A stretch of DNA of 64,000 nucleotides, taken from positions 2,790,001 to 2,854,000 of the forward strand of contig NZ_JADBEM010000001.1 of the NCBI RefSeq assembly GCF_014873875.1, in the 5' to 3' direction. Under the pieces are notes generated by a model. It was not told the DNA's origin. It ran no database searches and was given only the letters and a program-made list of their open reading frames with translations. The DNA is from Actinopolymorpha pittospori (lineage in GTDB: Bacteria > Actinomycetota > Actinomycetes > Propionibacteriales > Actinopolymorphaceae). The position numbers were made by a program, and so were the translations under genes. Positions within the stretch are counted from its first letter, which is position 1. Each line of letters opens with the position of its first letter. Shown here piece by piece: positions 51,761 to 60,100 of the stretch.

Positions 51761-51928
51761 ATGTCGACTGAGGGCGGATGGGCGGATGTACGGGCACACG
51801 AGAAGGAGGGGAGGCATCTCAGCCTTCGAGTCGGCGACAGTTTCGATCTCGGCGATGAGAGTTGGCACGTCGACAAGATCATGAACCCTCGGCGTCCGCT
51901 GGTCACGCTGACGCGTGTCGACGAGTAG
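51761..51928 (+). CDS. 55-aa protein, DUF6406-like
   Basis: A small protein (RHLSLRVGDSFDLGDESWHVDKI, then VTLTRVDE at the end) with a strand-rich pattern resembling the C-terminal half of DUF6406 proteins. ATG at 51761 with CGGAGGG about ten bases upstream. It lies between the helical protein gene and its broken copy. The 270-bp gap before it (51490-51760) shows nothing else. Confidence 0.5.
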   Translation: MSTEGGWADVRAHEKEGRHLSLRVGDSFDLGDESWHVDKIMNPRRPLVTLTRVDE

Positions 51929-52038
51929 TCGCGAGAGATCCCCAAGGCTCCCGTGTGAACTTGAGGCGGGTCACGTAACAGGCGGTTGGCGCGAACGGTC
52001 TGGCCGGCAATGGCAGTGGCATGTGAAGGAGCGTAGTA

Positions 52039-52482
52039 ATGACTGCTGATGCTGTGACGGCTGAGCAGGTCGCGGCGCTGCGTGCGTTGCTGGCTGGTGA
52101 CCTGGAAGAACATGTCCGGTTGCGCGATCAGCTCGACAGAGAGGCCGCGGCAACGGGATATACGGCCCTGCTTGCGGCTGCCTTCTTCGAAGCGGTCGAC
52201 CGCCGGTTCGGTCAGGACGGCGCGTCGGCGGACATGGCCGCGTTCGTCAGTGATGTGCGTTCCCGCACTACCGCGGCGGCCGAGAGTATCGACCCCCCGT
52301 TGCCGAACGCCTGATCCGTGCGGCGCTTGGCGAGGTCTGCCGCCGGCCTGGACTCGGAAACTCGCGTCAGTACGCAGTTTCTGCTGCTTGGCGCGTTGGT
52401 CGCCGATGAGCAGTTCGACGACTCGGGGCTGGACGGCTTCATGGCTGAGGCCCGCGTGATTGCTGACAAGTGGACCAGCTGA
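52039..52482 (+). pseudogene. Frameshifted paralogue of the small helical protein
   Basis: Its first ~88 codons (EQVAALRALLAGDLEEHVRL, YTALLAAAFFEAVDRRFG) align with the intact copy at 51049. At a run of six Cs near 52293-52298 the frame breaks; VAERLIRAALGE continues in a second frame and, after another break near 52330, DSETRVSTQFLLLGALVADEQF...ADKWTS in a third. One base added at the C run would repair the first break. ATG at 52039 has AGGAG nearby. Confidence 0.75.
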
Positions 52483-52514
52483 CTCGCGGCGGCCGCGGTC
52501 GCGGGCTGCTCGCG

Positions 52515-52574
52515 TCGAGATCCGGGTAACTGGGCACCGAGGCGGGCTCCGGTGCCCGACTTCTCGGATCTCGA
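52515..52574. other. Two-stage inverted repeat
   Basis: Outer arms TCGAGATCCG (52515-52524) and CGGATCTCGA (52565-52574), inner arms GGGCACCG (52532-52539) and CGGTGCCC (52550-52557), separated on both sides by 7-nt internal loops. It may be a terminator of the cluster or a cruciform; no T run. Confidence 0.6.
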
Positions 52575-52630
52575 CATCCACGCCGGGCGACCGGCCCGGT
52601 GAGCTGCCCTGTCTTCCGGTCCAACTCCGA

Positions 52631-52704
52631 TCCGGAGAGCACCGATGAGTTCTCGCTACGTCACCCGTCGAAGTAGGTGAACGTAGTCGAGACAGCTCTC
52701 CGGA
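52631..52704 (+). promoter_or_regulatory. Structured leader of doxX gene
   Basis: TCCGGAGAGC (52631-52640) pairs with GCTCTCCGGA (52695-52704), enclosing a second stem CTACGTCACC with GGTGAACGTAG (one bulged A). The outer right arm runs into the ribosome site AAGGA of the DoxX gene, so folding would hide it. An operator dyad for an unknown repressor is the alternative reading. Confidence 0.5.
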
Positions 52705-52717
52705 AGGAACCACCCTC

Positions 52718-53143
52718 ATGACCACGAACGACGCGACGACCGCCTCGACCGCCGAGCAGCGGGGACGCACGCTGAACATCGTCTTGTGGGTCGCACAGGT
52801 CGTGCTGGCCGTCCTCCTCGTCTTCTTCGCGGCACCCAAGCTGCTGAGCGATCCGTCGACCGTGGACGGCTTCGACGCCCTCGGGCTCGGCCAGTGGCTC
52901 CGCTATGCCGCGGGCGTGTGCGAGGTCGGCGGCGCGATCGGCCTGCTGATCCCGCGGCTGTCCGGCGTTGCCGCGATGGCCCTGGTCGGCCTGATGGTCT
53001 GCGCGACGCTCACCAACCTGTTCCTGATGCCTGGCGCGGCCCCGGTCGCGATCCTGACGGTGGCTCTCGGCGTCGGGTTCGGCCTGGTCGCCTGGGGTCG
53101 CTGGCCCCGGACGAAGGCCCTCGCCGCCTCGCTCCGTTCCTAG
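52718..53143 (+). CDS. DoxX family membrane protein
   Basis: A 141-aa protein with four hydrophobic segments: NIVLWVAQVVLAVLLVFFAAPKLL, WLRYAAGVCEVGGAIGLLIP, AAMALVGLMVCATLTNLFLM and ILTVALGVGFGLVAWG, the DoxX/DUF4267 layout. Members accompany quinone/thiol redox proteins; function here unknown. ATG at 52718 follows GGAAGGAACC, inside the leader structure. It ends 4 bp from the convergent deacetylase gene. Confidence 0.87.
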   Translation: MTTNDATTASTAEQRGRTLNIVLWVAQVVLAVLLVFFAAPKLLSDPSTVDGFDALGLGQWLRYAAGVCEVGGAIGLLIPRLSGVAAMALVGLMVCATLTNLFLMPGAAPVAILTVALGVGFGLVAWGRWPRTKALAASLRS

Positions 53144-53147
53144 GACG

Positions 53148-54194
53148 TCACACCGACGGCGCGCTCCACGGCGCGAGCTCGTCGATCGTGACGAACTGGA
53201 AGCCGCGCCCGAGCAGTCCCTCCAGGATTCGGGGCAGCGCCTCGACGGTCTGGCTCCGGTCGCCGCCGGCGTCGTGCAGCAGGAGCACCGATCCGTTGGT
53301 GGTGCGCTCGACCGCCGCCGACACGATGGCGTCGGCGCCGGGCAGGCCCCAGTCGCCGATGTCGGAGTTCCAGAAGACCGTGGTCATGTCCCGCTCGGCC
53401 AGCCAGGTCAGCACGTCGGAGGTCCGCACCCCGTACGGCGGCCGCACCAGCGTCGAGCCCGTCCCGGTCGCCTTCGTCAGCGCCTCGTTCGTCGCGTCGA
53501 CCTGGCGCATCAGCTGGTCGCGGGAGAGGTCCGGGAGGTACGGGTGGCTCCAGGTGTGGTTGCCGACGAGGTGCCCCTCACCGGCGGTGCGGGCGACGAG
53601 TTCCGGATGGGCCTGCACGTTCAGTCCGACACAGAAGAAGCTCGCCGTGATGTCGTACCGGCTGAGGATGTCGAGGACCTGCGGTGTGTATGCCGGGTGC
53701 GGGCCGTCGTCGAAGGTGAGGGCGATCTCGGGCACGTCGTCCGAGCCGCGCTCCACGAACCGGCCCATCGGCTGCAGTTCGCGTTCGGTCGCGGCGCTGC
53801 CGGCGAGATGGGCGCGGGACTCCTCGCCCCGCCCGGTCATGGTGCCGGTCCGGATCGAGAGCCCGTGCAGGGTGGACAGTTCGCGCCGCGCACTCTCGGC
53901 GAGGTCGCGCGCGGGCACGGAGCCGAGCGGTGGCCGGTCCGGCAGCACCGCCGGGTCGGCGCGGTAGACCCGCAGGCCGGCGGCCAGCAGATGGCCGTCG
54001 AGCATCCCGTTCGTACTCTCGATCACGGCGGCGAGGTCCCCACCGGCGCGTTCGGAGGTGTGGCGCAGCAGTTCGACGAGCCGGGTCTTGTCACCGCCCG
54101 CGACCACGACGGACGGCACCACCTCGGCTCCGGCCTCGTCGAGTACGACCACCTCGAAGTCGCCGTCCCGCCAACCGACACCTGCCGACCACAT
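53148..54194 (-). CDS. Polysaccharide deacetylase with IS110-like N-terminal domain
   Basis: A 348-aa fusion. Residues 1-125 resemble the DEDD RNase H-like domain of IS110 transposases (GVGWRDGDFEVVVLDEAG; LAAVIESTNGMLDGHLLAAGLRVYRADP), but with no other transposase part. Residues ~150-345 form a NodB domain with LTFDDGPHP (metal Asp), HTWSHPYL (two His), RPPYG and LLLHDAG. No signal peptide is seen. Such fusions exist in actinobacteria as far as I recall; how the two domains cooperate is unclear. ATG at 54194 follows CAGGAGG. Confidence 0.83.
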   Translation of the reverse strand: MWSAGVGWRDGDFEVVVLDEAGAEVVPSVVVAGGDKTRLVELLRHTSERAGGDLAAVIESTNGMLDGHLLAAGLRVYRADPAVLPDRPPLGSVPARDLAESARRELSTLHGLSIRTGTMTGRGEESRAHLAGSAATERELQPMGRFVERGSDDVPEIALTFDDGPHPAYTPQVLDILSRYDITASFFCVGLNVQAHPELVARTAGEGHLVGNHTWSHPYLPDLSRDQLMRQVDATNEALTKATGTGSTLVRPPYGVRTSDVLTWLAERDMTTVFWNSDIGDWGLPGADAIVSAAVERTTNGSVLLLHDAGGDRSQTVEALPRILEGLLGRGFQFVTIDELAPWSAPSV

Positions 54195-54511
54195 GGCGTA
54201 CCTCCTGGGGATCATCGCGACCGCCGGTCGTACGGCCAGGGCAGCACCGCACGCTCGACCACAACGCAAGACAGGCGCGACCCTATCGGCAGGCCAAGGT
54301 AGAGTCCCGGTGGGCCAGCGCGGGCGCGGACCGTCCGCCATGTCGGGCTCGACGACGCTCCCGGCGAAGCCGCCCACCGCCGACCGCCGAAAGCCGCCTC
54401 TCCCAGACCAACCCGCCGCTGCCCTAGGTCCGGTTCAGCAGGCAGTGCGGGGTTCTCGCGCGCCCTCGCGCCTCCTGGTCGGGATGCGCCCGAGCATGAC
54501 AGGTTGCCGTC
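54195..54511. other. Divergent promoter region of deacetylase and SulP genes
   Basis: 317 bp with no recognisable gene, palindrome or -35/-10 pair that I can support. Confidence 0.4.
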
Positions 54512-56014
54512 TTGCAAACCGCTTCGTTGTCTCCGGCCGCGCGGTTGCGTGGCTTCCGTCCGTCGTGGCTCTCGCCGAAGGTGGCCCGGACCGAAGTGCT
54601 GGGCGGGCTCGTCGTCGCGCTGGCCCTGATCCCCGAGGCGATCTCGTTCTCGATCATCGCCGGGGTCGATCCGGCGATCGGGCTGTTCGCGTCGTTCACG
54701 ATGGCGGTGGTGATCTCGATCGTCGGCGGCCGCCCCGCGATGATCTCGGCGGCGACGGGCGCCATCGCGCTGGTCGTCGCTCCGCTGTCCCGTGAACATG
54801 GCTTCGGCTATCTCGTCGCGACCGTCATCCTCGGCGGTCTGATCCAGGTGCTGCTCGGCGCGCTCGGTGTGGCGAAGCTGATGCGGTTCGTGCCGCGTTC
54901 GGTCATGGTCGGTTTCGTCAACGCGCTCGCCATCCTCATCTTCATGGCGCAGGTGCCGAACCTGTTGGACGTTCCCTGGCCGGTGTATCCGCTGGTCATC
55001 GGCGCGTTGGCACTGATGGTGGGCTTCCGCCGGCTCACCACGGTCATCCCGGCGCCGCTGGTGGCGATCGTGGCGTTGACGGCGCTGACGCTCGGCGCCG
55101 GGATCGCCGTCCCCACCGTCGGTGACAAGGGCGCCCTGCCGTCGTCCCTGCCGGTGCCGGGCCTGCCGGACGTGCCGTTCACGATGGACACCCTGACGCT
55201 GATCGCGCCGTACGCGTTGGCGTTCGCGCTGGTCGGGCTGATGGAGTCGCTCATGACGGCCAAGCTCGTCGACGACATCACCGACACCCGCTCGAACAAG
55301 ACCCGCGAGTCCATCGGGCAGGGGATCGCCAACATCGTCACCGGCTTCTTCGGGGGCATGGGCGGCTGCGCGATGATCGGCCAGACGATGATCAACGTGA
55401 AGTCCAGCGGTGCGCGCACCCGGCTGTCGACGTTCCTCGCCGGCGCGTTCCTGATGGTCCTGTGCATCATCTTCGGCGGCATCGTCTCCGACATCCCGAT
55501 GGCGGCCCTGGTCGCGGTGATGGTCCTGGTCTCGGTCGGCACGTTCGACTGGCACTCGATCCGACCGCGGACCCTGCGTCGGATGCCGATCGGTGAGATC
55601 GCGGTGATGGTGATCACGGTCGCGGTCGTGGTCGCGACCAGCAACCTCGCCATCGGCGTCGTCGTCGGGTCCGTCACCGCGATGGTGATCTTCGCGCGCC
55701 GGGTGGCACACCTGGTCAACGTCACGTCGGTGACCGACCCGGACGGCACGAGCGTGGTGTACGCCGTGAGCGGCGAGTTGTTCTTCGCGTCCAGCAACGA
55801 TCTGGTCTACCAGTTCGACTACGCGGGGGATCCGGCGAAGGTCGTCATCGACCTCACCGACGCGCACATCTGGGACGCCTCCTCGGTCGCCGCGCTGGAC
55901 GCCATCACCACGAAGTACGCCGCCCACGGCAAGTCCGTGGAGATCACCGGCCTGAACAAGCACAGCGCCCGGATCCACCGGAGCCTCAGCGGCGAGGTCA
56001 CCGGCAGCATCTGA
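54512..56014 (+). CDS. SulP family anion transporter
   Basis: A 500-aa sulfate/bicarbonate-type permease: a dozen or so hydrophobic spans starting after LRGFRPSWLSPKVARTEV, with ALIPEAISFSIIAGVDP near residue 38, the SulP signature, GCAMIGQTMINVKSSGART near 300 and a cytosolic STAS domain from about residue 405 (GELFFASSNDL, VIDLTDAHIWDASSVAALD). TTG at 54512 is the only in-frame start after an upstream stop, with no good site. Substrate (sulfate, bicarbonate or other anion) is not determined. Confidence 0.87.
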   Translation: MQTASLSPAARLRGFRPSWLSPKVARTEVLGGLVVALALIPEAISFSIIAGVDPAIGLFASFTMAVVISIVGGRPAMISAATGAIALVVAPLSREHGFGYLVATVILGGLIQVLLGALGVAKLMRFVPRSVMVGFVNALAILIFMAQVPNLLDVPWPVYPLVIGALALMVGFRRLTTVIPAPLVAIVALTALTLGAGIAVPTVGDKGALPSSLPVPGLPDVPFTMDTLTLIAPYALAFALVGLMESLMTAKLVDDITDTRSNKTRESIGQGIANIVTGFFGGMGGCAMIGQTMINVKSSGARTRLSTFLAGAFLMVLCIIFGGIVSDIPMAALVAVMVLVSVGTFDWHSIRPRTLRRMPIGEIAVMVITVAVVVATSNLAIGVVVGSVTAMVIFARRVAHLVNVTSVTDPDGTSVVYAVSGELFFASSNDLVYQFDYAGDPAKVVIDLTDAHIWDASSVAALDAITTKYAAHGKSVEITGLNKHSARIHRSLSGEVTGSI

Positions 56015-56176
56015 GCGGTCGCCTCCCGGCGCCGTCCGGTGATCCGCGCCGCTCCTCGCTCCGCCAGGTCGAACTCCTCGGTCGTGGACCGATGCGTTTC
56101 GGCGTCGGCGCGGGTCTGTACACAGTGGGGCGGTGAAGGACGCCGTCGACAGCGGTGCGGTGGCGGAGGAGCGACC

Positions 56177-57202
56177 ATGGACAGTGCGGCAACGGACGGC
56201 GCGGCGGTGGACAGCGCGGAGTTCACCAGGCTCACGGACCCGTTCCGGAAGGAACTGCTCGCGCACTGCTACCGGATGCTGGGCTCGGTCCACGACGCCG
56301 AGGACGTGGTGCAGGAGACCTACCTGCGGGCGTGGCGTTCCTTCGACGGCTTCGAGGGGCGTTCGTCGTTGCGGACCTGGCTGTACCGGATCGCGACCGC
56401 CGCCTCGCTGACCGCGCTGGAACGCCGCGGCCGGATCGCGTTGCCGTCCGGTCTGGGCAGCGGGACCGACGACCCGTCGGCGCCGCTCGCGTACGCGGGT
56501 GCGGAGGTCCGGTGGCTCCAGCCGTTCCCGGACGCGCTGCTCGACCGGGAGTCCACGGATCCTGCGACGATCGTCGCCGAACGAGACGGCCTGCGACTCG
56601 CGCTCGTCGCCGCGTTGCAGCATCTGCCGCCTCGACAACGCGCGGTCCTGATCTTGCGTGACGTGCTGGCCTGGCGGGCCGCGGAGGTCGCGGACCTGCT
56701 CGACACCACGACCGTCGCCGTCAAGTCGACCTTGCAGCGAGCCCGCGCCCAGATCGCCGAGATCGCGCCGGCTGAGGATCGGCTCGTCGAGCCGGCCGAT
56801 CTCGAGCACCGTGCCCTGCTGGCGCGCTATGTCGCCGCGTTCGAGAGCGCCGACGTCGCGGCGCTGACGAGCCTGCTACGCGAGGACGCCCTGCTGGAGA
56901 TGCCGCCGTTCCTGACCTGGTTCCGTGGGCGCCGGGCCGTCGTCGACTTCCTCGGTGGGCAGGTGCTCGCCGGGCCCGGGTGCGTACGGATGGTGCCGAT
57001 CCGGGCGAACGGGCAGCCCGCGCTCGCGGCGTACATGCGTGGCGAGGACGGGCTCCACCACGCGCACGCCATCCAGGTGGTGAGCTGGCGGGGTGGGCGG
57101 GTCGCGCACGTCGTGGCGTTTCTCGACCCGAGCCTGTTCGCGACGTTCGGTCTGCCGCCACTCCATCCAGAACCAGGGCTCGCGGGCGGTCCCACCCGCT
57201 GA
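56177..57202 (+). CDS. SigG-type ECF RNA polymerase sigma factor
   Basis: A 341-aa sigma-70 family protein. Region 2 LLAHCYRMLGSVHDAEDVVQETYLRAWRSF near residue 28, region 4 LPPRQRAVLILRDVLAWRAAEVADLLDTTTVAVKSTLQRARAQ near 170, and a C-terminal SnoaL-like domain (from ~220) with MPPFLTWFRGRRAVVDFL, as in the SigG/TIGR02960 group. ATG at 56177 follows GGAGGAGCGACC. Stand-alone sensor or effector gene not visible; may control the SDR 130 bp downstream. Confidence 0.9.
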   Translation: MDSAATDGAAVDSAEFTRLTDPFRKELLAHCYRMLGSVHDAEDVVQETYLRAWRSFDGFEGRSSLRTWLYRIATAASLTALERRGRIALPSGLGSGTDDPSAPLAYAGAEVRWLQPFPDALLDRESTDPATIVAERDGLRLALVAALQHLPPRQRAVLILRDVLAWRAAEVADLLDTTTVAVKSTLQRARAQIAEIAPAEDRLVEPADLEHRALLARYVAAFESADVAALTSLLREDALLEMPPFLTWFRGRRAVVDFLGGQVLAGPGCVRMVPIRANGQPALAAYMRGEDGLHHAHAIQVVSWRGGRVAHVVAFLDPSLFATFGLPPLHPEPGLAGGPTR

Positions 57203-57331
57203 CCAGGGCGGGACGCCGATTCCTTTTCCGTTCCGGGCTGGTCTGTACCCGCATCAACATGCACGTCACCGATGCATGTCAATGCTTCGTTGGCACCGAC
57301 CACCCCGATGCGGAACGAGAAGGAAGAACAC

Positions 57332-58084
57332 ATGTCGACGTATGAGATCAGCGGTCCCACGGCACTCGTGACCGGCGCTAGCCGCGGCTTCGGGCACTCC
57401 ATCGCCATCGCCTTGTCCGAGGCGGGTTCGACGGTCGTGGGTGTGGCCCGGGACCGGCACCGGCTCGAGGAGTTGCGGTCCCGGCTGGGGGAGACGTTCG
57501 TACCGGTCGTGGCGGACGTCACCGACCCGAACGTCGCCGGCGAGCTCATCGACCGCTACCGGCCCACCTCCCTCGTCCTCAACGCGGGCGCGCGGCCACT
57601 CGCCCGTCCGCTGCAGCACCACACGTGGCAGACGTTCAGCCGCAACTGGGAGGTCGACGCGGCGCAGGCGTTCCACTGGACCAGGGAGGCCCTGCTCAGC
57701 CCGCTCGACCCCGGCAGCACCGTCATCGCGATGTCCAGCGGCGCCGCCGTGGGTGGGTCACCGCTCAGCGGCGGATACGCGGGAGCGAAGGCCATGATCC
57801 GGTTCATGACCTCCTACGCCGCCAGCGAGTCCGAGCGCAACGGCCTCGGGATCAGGTTCGTCTCGGTACTTCCGAGCCTGACCCCGGCCACCGACCTCGG
57901 CGCCGCCGCAGTGGCCGCGTACGCCCGTCGGCAGGGCGTGGACACGGGTGCCTTTCTCGCCGGAGCGGGTCCCACCCTCACCCTGGAGCTGGTGGGAAAG
58001 GCGGTGACGGACCTGGCGTTCGCCCCCACGTACGAGGCCGGCGCCTACCTGCTCACTCCCGCGGGCCTCACTCCGGCCGGCTGA
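57332..58084 (+). CDS. SDR family oxidoreductase
   Basis: A 250-aa SDR with TGASRGFGHSIAIAL (residues 11-25), SLVLNAGARP (NAG motif), SSGAAVGGSPLSGGYAGAK (Ser and YxxxK = YAGAK) and the C-terminal lid. ATG at 57332 follows AAGGAAGAACAC. Substrate unknown. Immediately downstream of the SigG-like gene. Confidence 0.88.
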   Translation: MSTYEISGPTALVTGASRGFGHSIAIALSEAGSTVVGVARDRHRLEELRSRLGETFVPVVADVTDPNVAGELIDRYRPTSLVLNAGARPLARPLQHHTWQTFSRNWEVDAAQAFHWTREALLSPLDPGSTVIAMSSGAAVGGSPLSGGYAGAKAMIRFMTSYAASESERNGLGIRFVSVLPSLTPATDLGAAAVAAYARRQGVDTGAFLAGAGPTLTLELVGKAVTDLAFAPTYEAGAYLLTPAGLTPAG

Positions 58085-58151
58085 CTCCGCCTCCTCAGCC
58101 GAACGGCACAGGTGATCCAGGTGAGTGGCTTCGGGAGGTGCCGAACGGCTG

Positions 58152-59411
58152 ATGCCCGACCGGTGGCGATCGGCCGAAGCTGACGTCATGACACCAAGAA
58201 CGCGCATCACGTCGAGAAGTCGCGCGGCATCAAAGGATCCGGCCACGGTCGGCCCGGACTCCGCCTCCGTCGACGTCCCACCGGGATCGTCGTCTCGGCG
58301 AACCCTCCGCGCCCGCTGGCCCGAATGGGTCGGATACGCCGCCGCCACGTGGTCCCTGGTGTACGGCGTGTTGGGGGTGTACTGGTTCCTCGGCGGCGGT
58401 GGCTACCCGTTCGGGGCCGACCTCGACCCGTCCGGGAAGGCGATCTCGCTCCTGGACTCCGTCCCACCTCGCGTCGTGGCCGGCGCGATCGCCGTGGTCG
58501 GGCTGGCCGGCGCCGTGATCGCGGTCGTGATGGCGCGGAGGCGGCTGGCCGGCCCGAGGGCGGCCGCGCTGATCGGATTCGCCGGGACTCTCGGCGTCGT
58601 CCTCACGGCGGTGATCCCGGACTTTCGCCCCCTGATGGCGGTCGCCCGGACGCCGATCCTCCTCGTCGGTCTGCCGTTCGGTTTCCCGGAGGGAGTGTCC
58701 CTGTCGTCGTTCGTCTCCACGATGTACACCTGGGTGGTCCTGAACCAGCTCCTCTTCATGCTCGGCGGTGTCCTCTGGGCGGCGACCGCCGTCGCCTTCG
58801 CGCGCCGGAACCGCAACGCCTGCGGCAGTTGCGGCCGCACCGACGAACCGGCTGCCGGCTGGACCACCCCGGCCGGAGCCGCTCGTTGGGGCCGCTGGGC
58901 GGCCTGGACCGCGTTCGCCGTCCCGCTGTTCTACGCCCTGACCCGGTGGTCGTGGGCGCTGGCCATCCCGCTCGGTGTCAACCGCGCCTTTCTCGAGGAG
59001 GAAGCGCGTGAGACGCCGCAGATCTGGATCGCTGGTGCCGCCCTCGCCACGCTCGCTGTCGGAGGAGGCGTCCTCACCCTGGGGCTCATCCAGCGCTGGG
59101 GCGAGGTCTATCCGCGCTGGATTCCCTTCCTGCGTGGCAAACCGGTGCGGCCGCGGACCGCGATCGTTCCGGCGACCGTGGTCGCCGTCCTGTTGCCCGG
59201 TGCCGGCCTGTTGGAGATCCGGGCGGGCATCGAGATGATCGAGGCCGGGGGCTTCCAGGACACCTGGGGGCCGATCCTGCCGGGATTCTTCTGGCCGCTG
59301 TGGGCGGTGGCACTGGGCGCCGCCACCCTCGCGTACTACTTCCGCAGGCGCGGCCGCTGTGCGGTGTGTGGCCGCCTCGATCCGGACCCGCGCGCCGCCG
59401 CGGCCGGCTGA
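58152..59411 (+). CDS. Polytopic membrane protein of unknown function
   Basis: About 419 aa with roughly nine hydrophobic segments between residues 65 and 400 (e.g. WVGYAAATWSLVYGVLGVYWF, AGAIAVVGLAGAVIAVVMA). Two zinc-like cysteine pairs on opposite ends of the membrane part: CGSCGRTDE and, at the very C-terminus, CAVCGRLDPDP. No family recognised. Start uncertain: ATG 58152 (GGGAGG 13 nt before) or ATG 58188. Confidence 0.7.
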   Translation: MPDRWRSAEADVMTPRTRITSRSRAASKDPATVGPDSASVDVPPGSSSRRTLRARWPEWVGYAAATWSLVYGVLGVYWFLGGGGYPFGADLDPSGKAISLLDSVPPRVVAGAIAVVGLAGAVIAVVMARRRLAGPRAAALIGFAGTLGVVLTAVIPDFRPLMAVARTPILLVGLPFGFPEGVSLSSFVSTMYTWVVLNQLLFMLGGVLWAATAVAFARRNRNACGSCGRTDEPAAGWTTPAGAARWGRWAAWTAFAVPLFYALTRWSWALAIPLGVNRAFLEEEARETPQIWIAGAALATLAVGGGVLTLGLIQRWGEVYPRWIPFLRGKPVRPRTAIVPATVVAVLLPGAGLLEIRAGIEMIEAGGFQDTWGPILPGFFWPLWAVALGAATLAYYFRRRGRCAVCGRLDPDPRAAAAG

Positions 59412-59497
59412 GTCCAGGCACGGGATCACGTTTCGCGTCGAGCATGGGTGGGCACCACGTGAGAACACTGGCGAGCGGTAGTGAGGACCCGAGAACC

Positions 59498-60049
59498 ATG
59501 GCGACGCCGGCAGCAGGCCCCGTCCGCACCATCCCGTACGAGGTGCACCGGCTGGCGATCGCCATCGACGTCGGGTTCGAGGAGTTCCGCGACCGTTACG
59601 AGCAGGCGGTCCCACTGGTGGACCAGGATCGGTTCCAGTCGCTGATCCGGGCGGACGCCGACTGGGAGCAGGTCCAGCGGGCCTCGGCCTACCGTCACGA
59701 CCTCGCGTTGTTCTGGCGCCTGGACGTCGGCGCGGTCATGCGGCTGGCCGACGACCCGCCTCGGTGTGTGCAGTACCTCATGGGCAACGTCGTGATCGCC
59801 GAACGCATGTACCGCCACGACCCGTCGGTCATGCTCTACGCGCCGTTACGCGTCCTGATCCACGAGGACGGCAACGGGAGGACCTGGTTCACGGTCGACC
59901 AGCCCAGCAGACAGTTCGCCAGTTTCGGCATCCCGGCGATCAGGGCCGTGGGTATCGAACTCGACCGGAAGCTGGCGCGTCTGCTGGCCTTCCTCAACGC
60001 GCCGGTGCCATCGGCGCTCACGGCTGGGACGGCGTCCGGGGGATCGTGA
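59498..60049 (+). CDS. DUF302 domain-containing protein
   Basis: A 183-aa protein with the DUF302 beta-sandwich pattern: GFEEFRDRYEQAVP, YLMGNVVIAERMYRHDPSVMLYAPLRVLIHEDGNG (usual GNP...P..A..LPL.V.V.E), and WFTVDQPS. Often found in redox-stress genes; function unknown. ATG at 59498 (GAGGA upstream) preferred; GTG 59459 possible. Confidence 0.75.
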   Translation: MATPAAGPVRTIPYEVHRLAIAIDVGFEEFRDRYEQAVPLVDQDRFQSLIRADADWEQVQRASAYRHDLALFWRLDVGAVMRLADDPPRCVQYLMGNVVIAERMYRHDPSVMLYAPLRVLIHEDGNGRTWFTVDQPSRQFASFGIPAIRAVGIELDRKLARLLAFLNAPVPSALTAGTASGGS

Positions 60050-60100
60050 GTCCGGGACCGCCAGGTGCGCAAGGTGAGCTTGCCCGGGGGCGTCGTGTGC

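Noticed and set aside
53148..54194. IS110 insertion sequence
   Set aside because: Only an RNase H-like N-terminal domain is present and it is fused to an intact NodB domain; no transposase C-terminal domain or element ends.
54212..56809. Long minus-strand frame opposite SulP and the sigma gene
   Set aside because: Asp/Arg/His-rich translation and no start signal; SulP and sigma domains are on the other strand.
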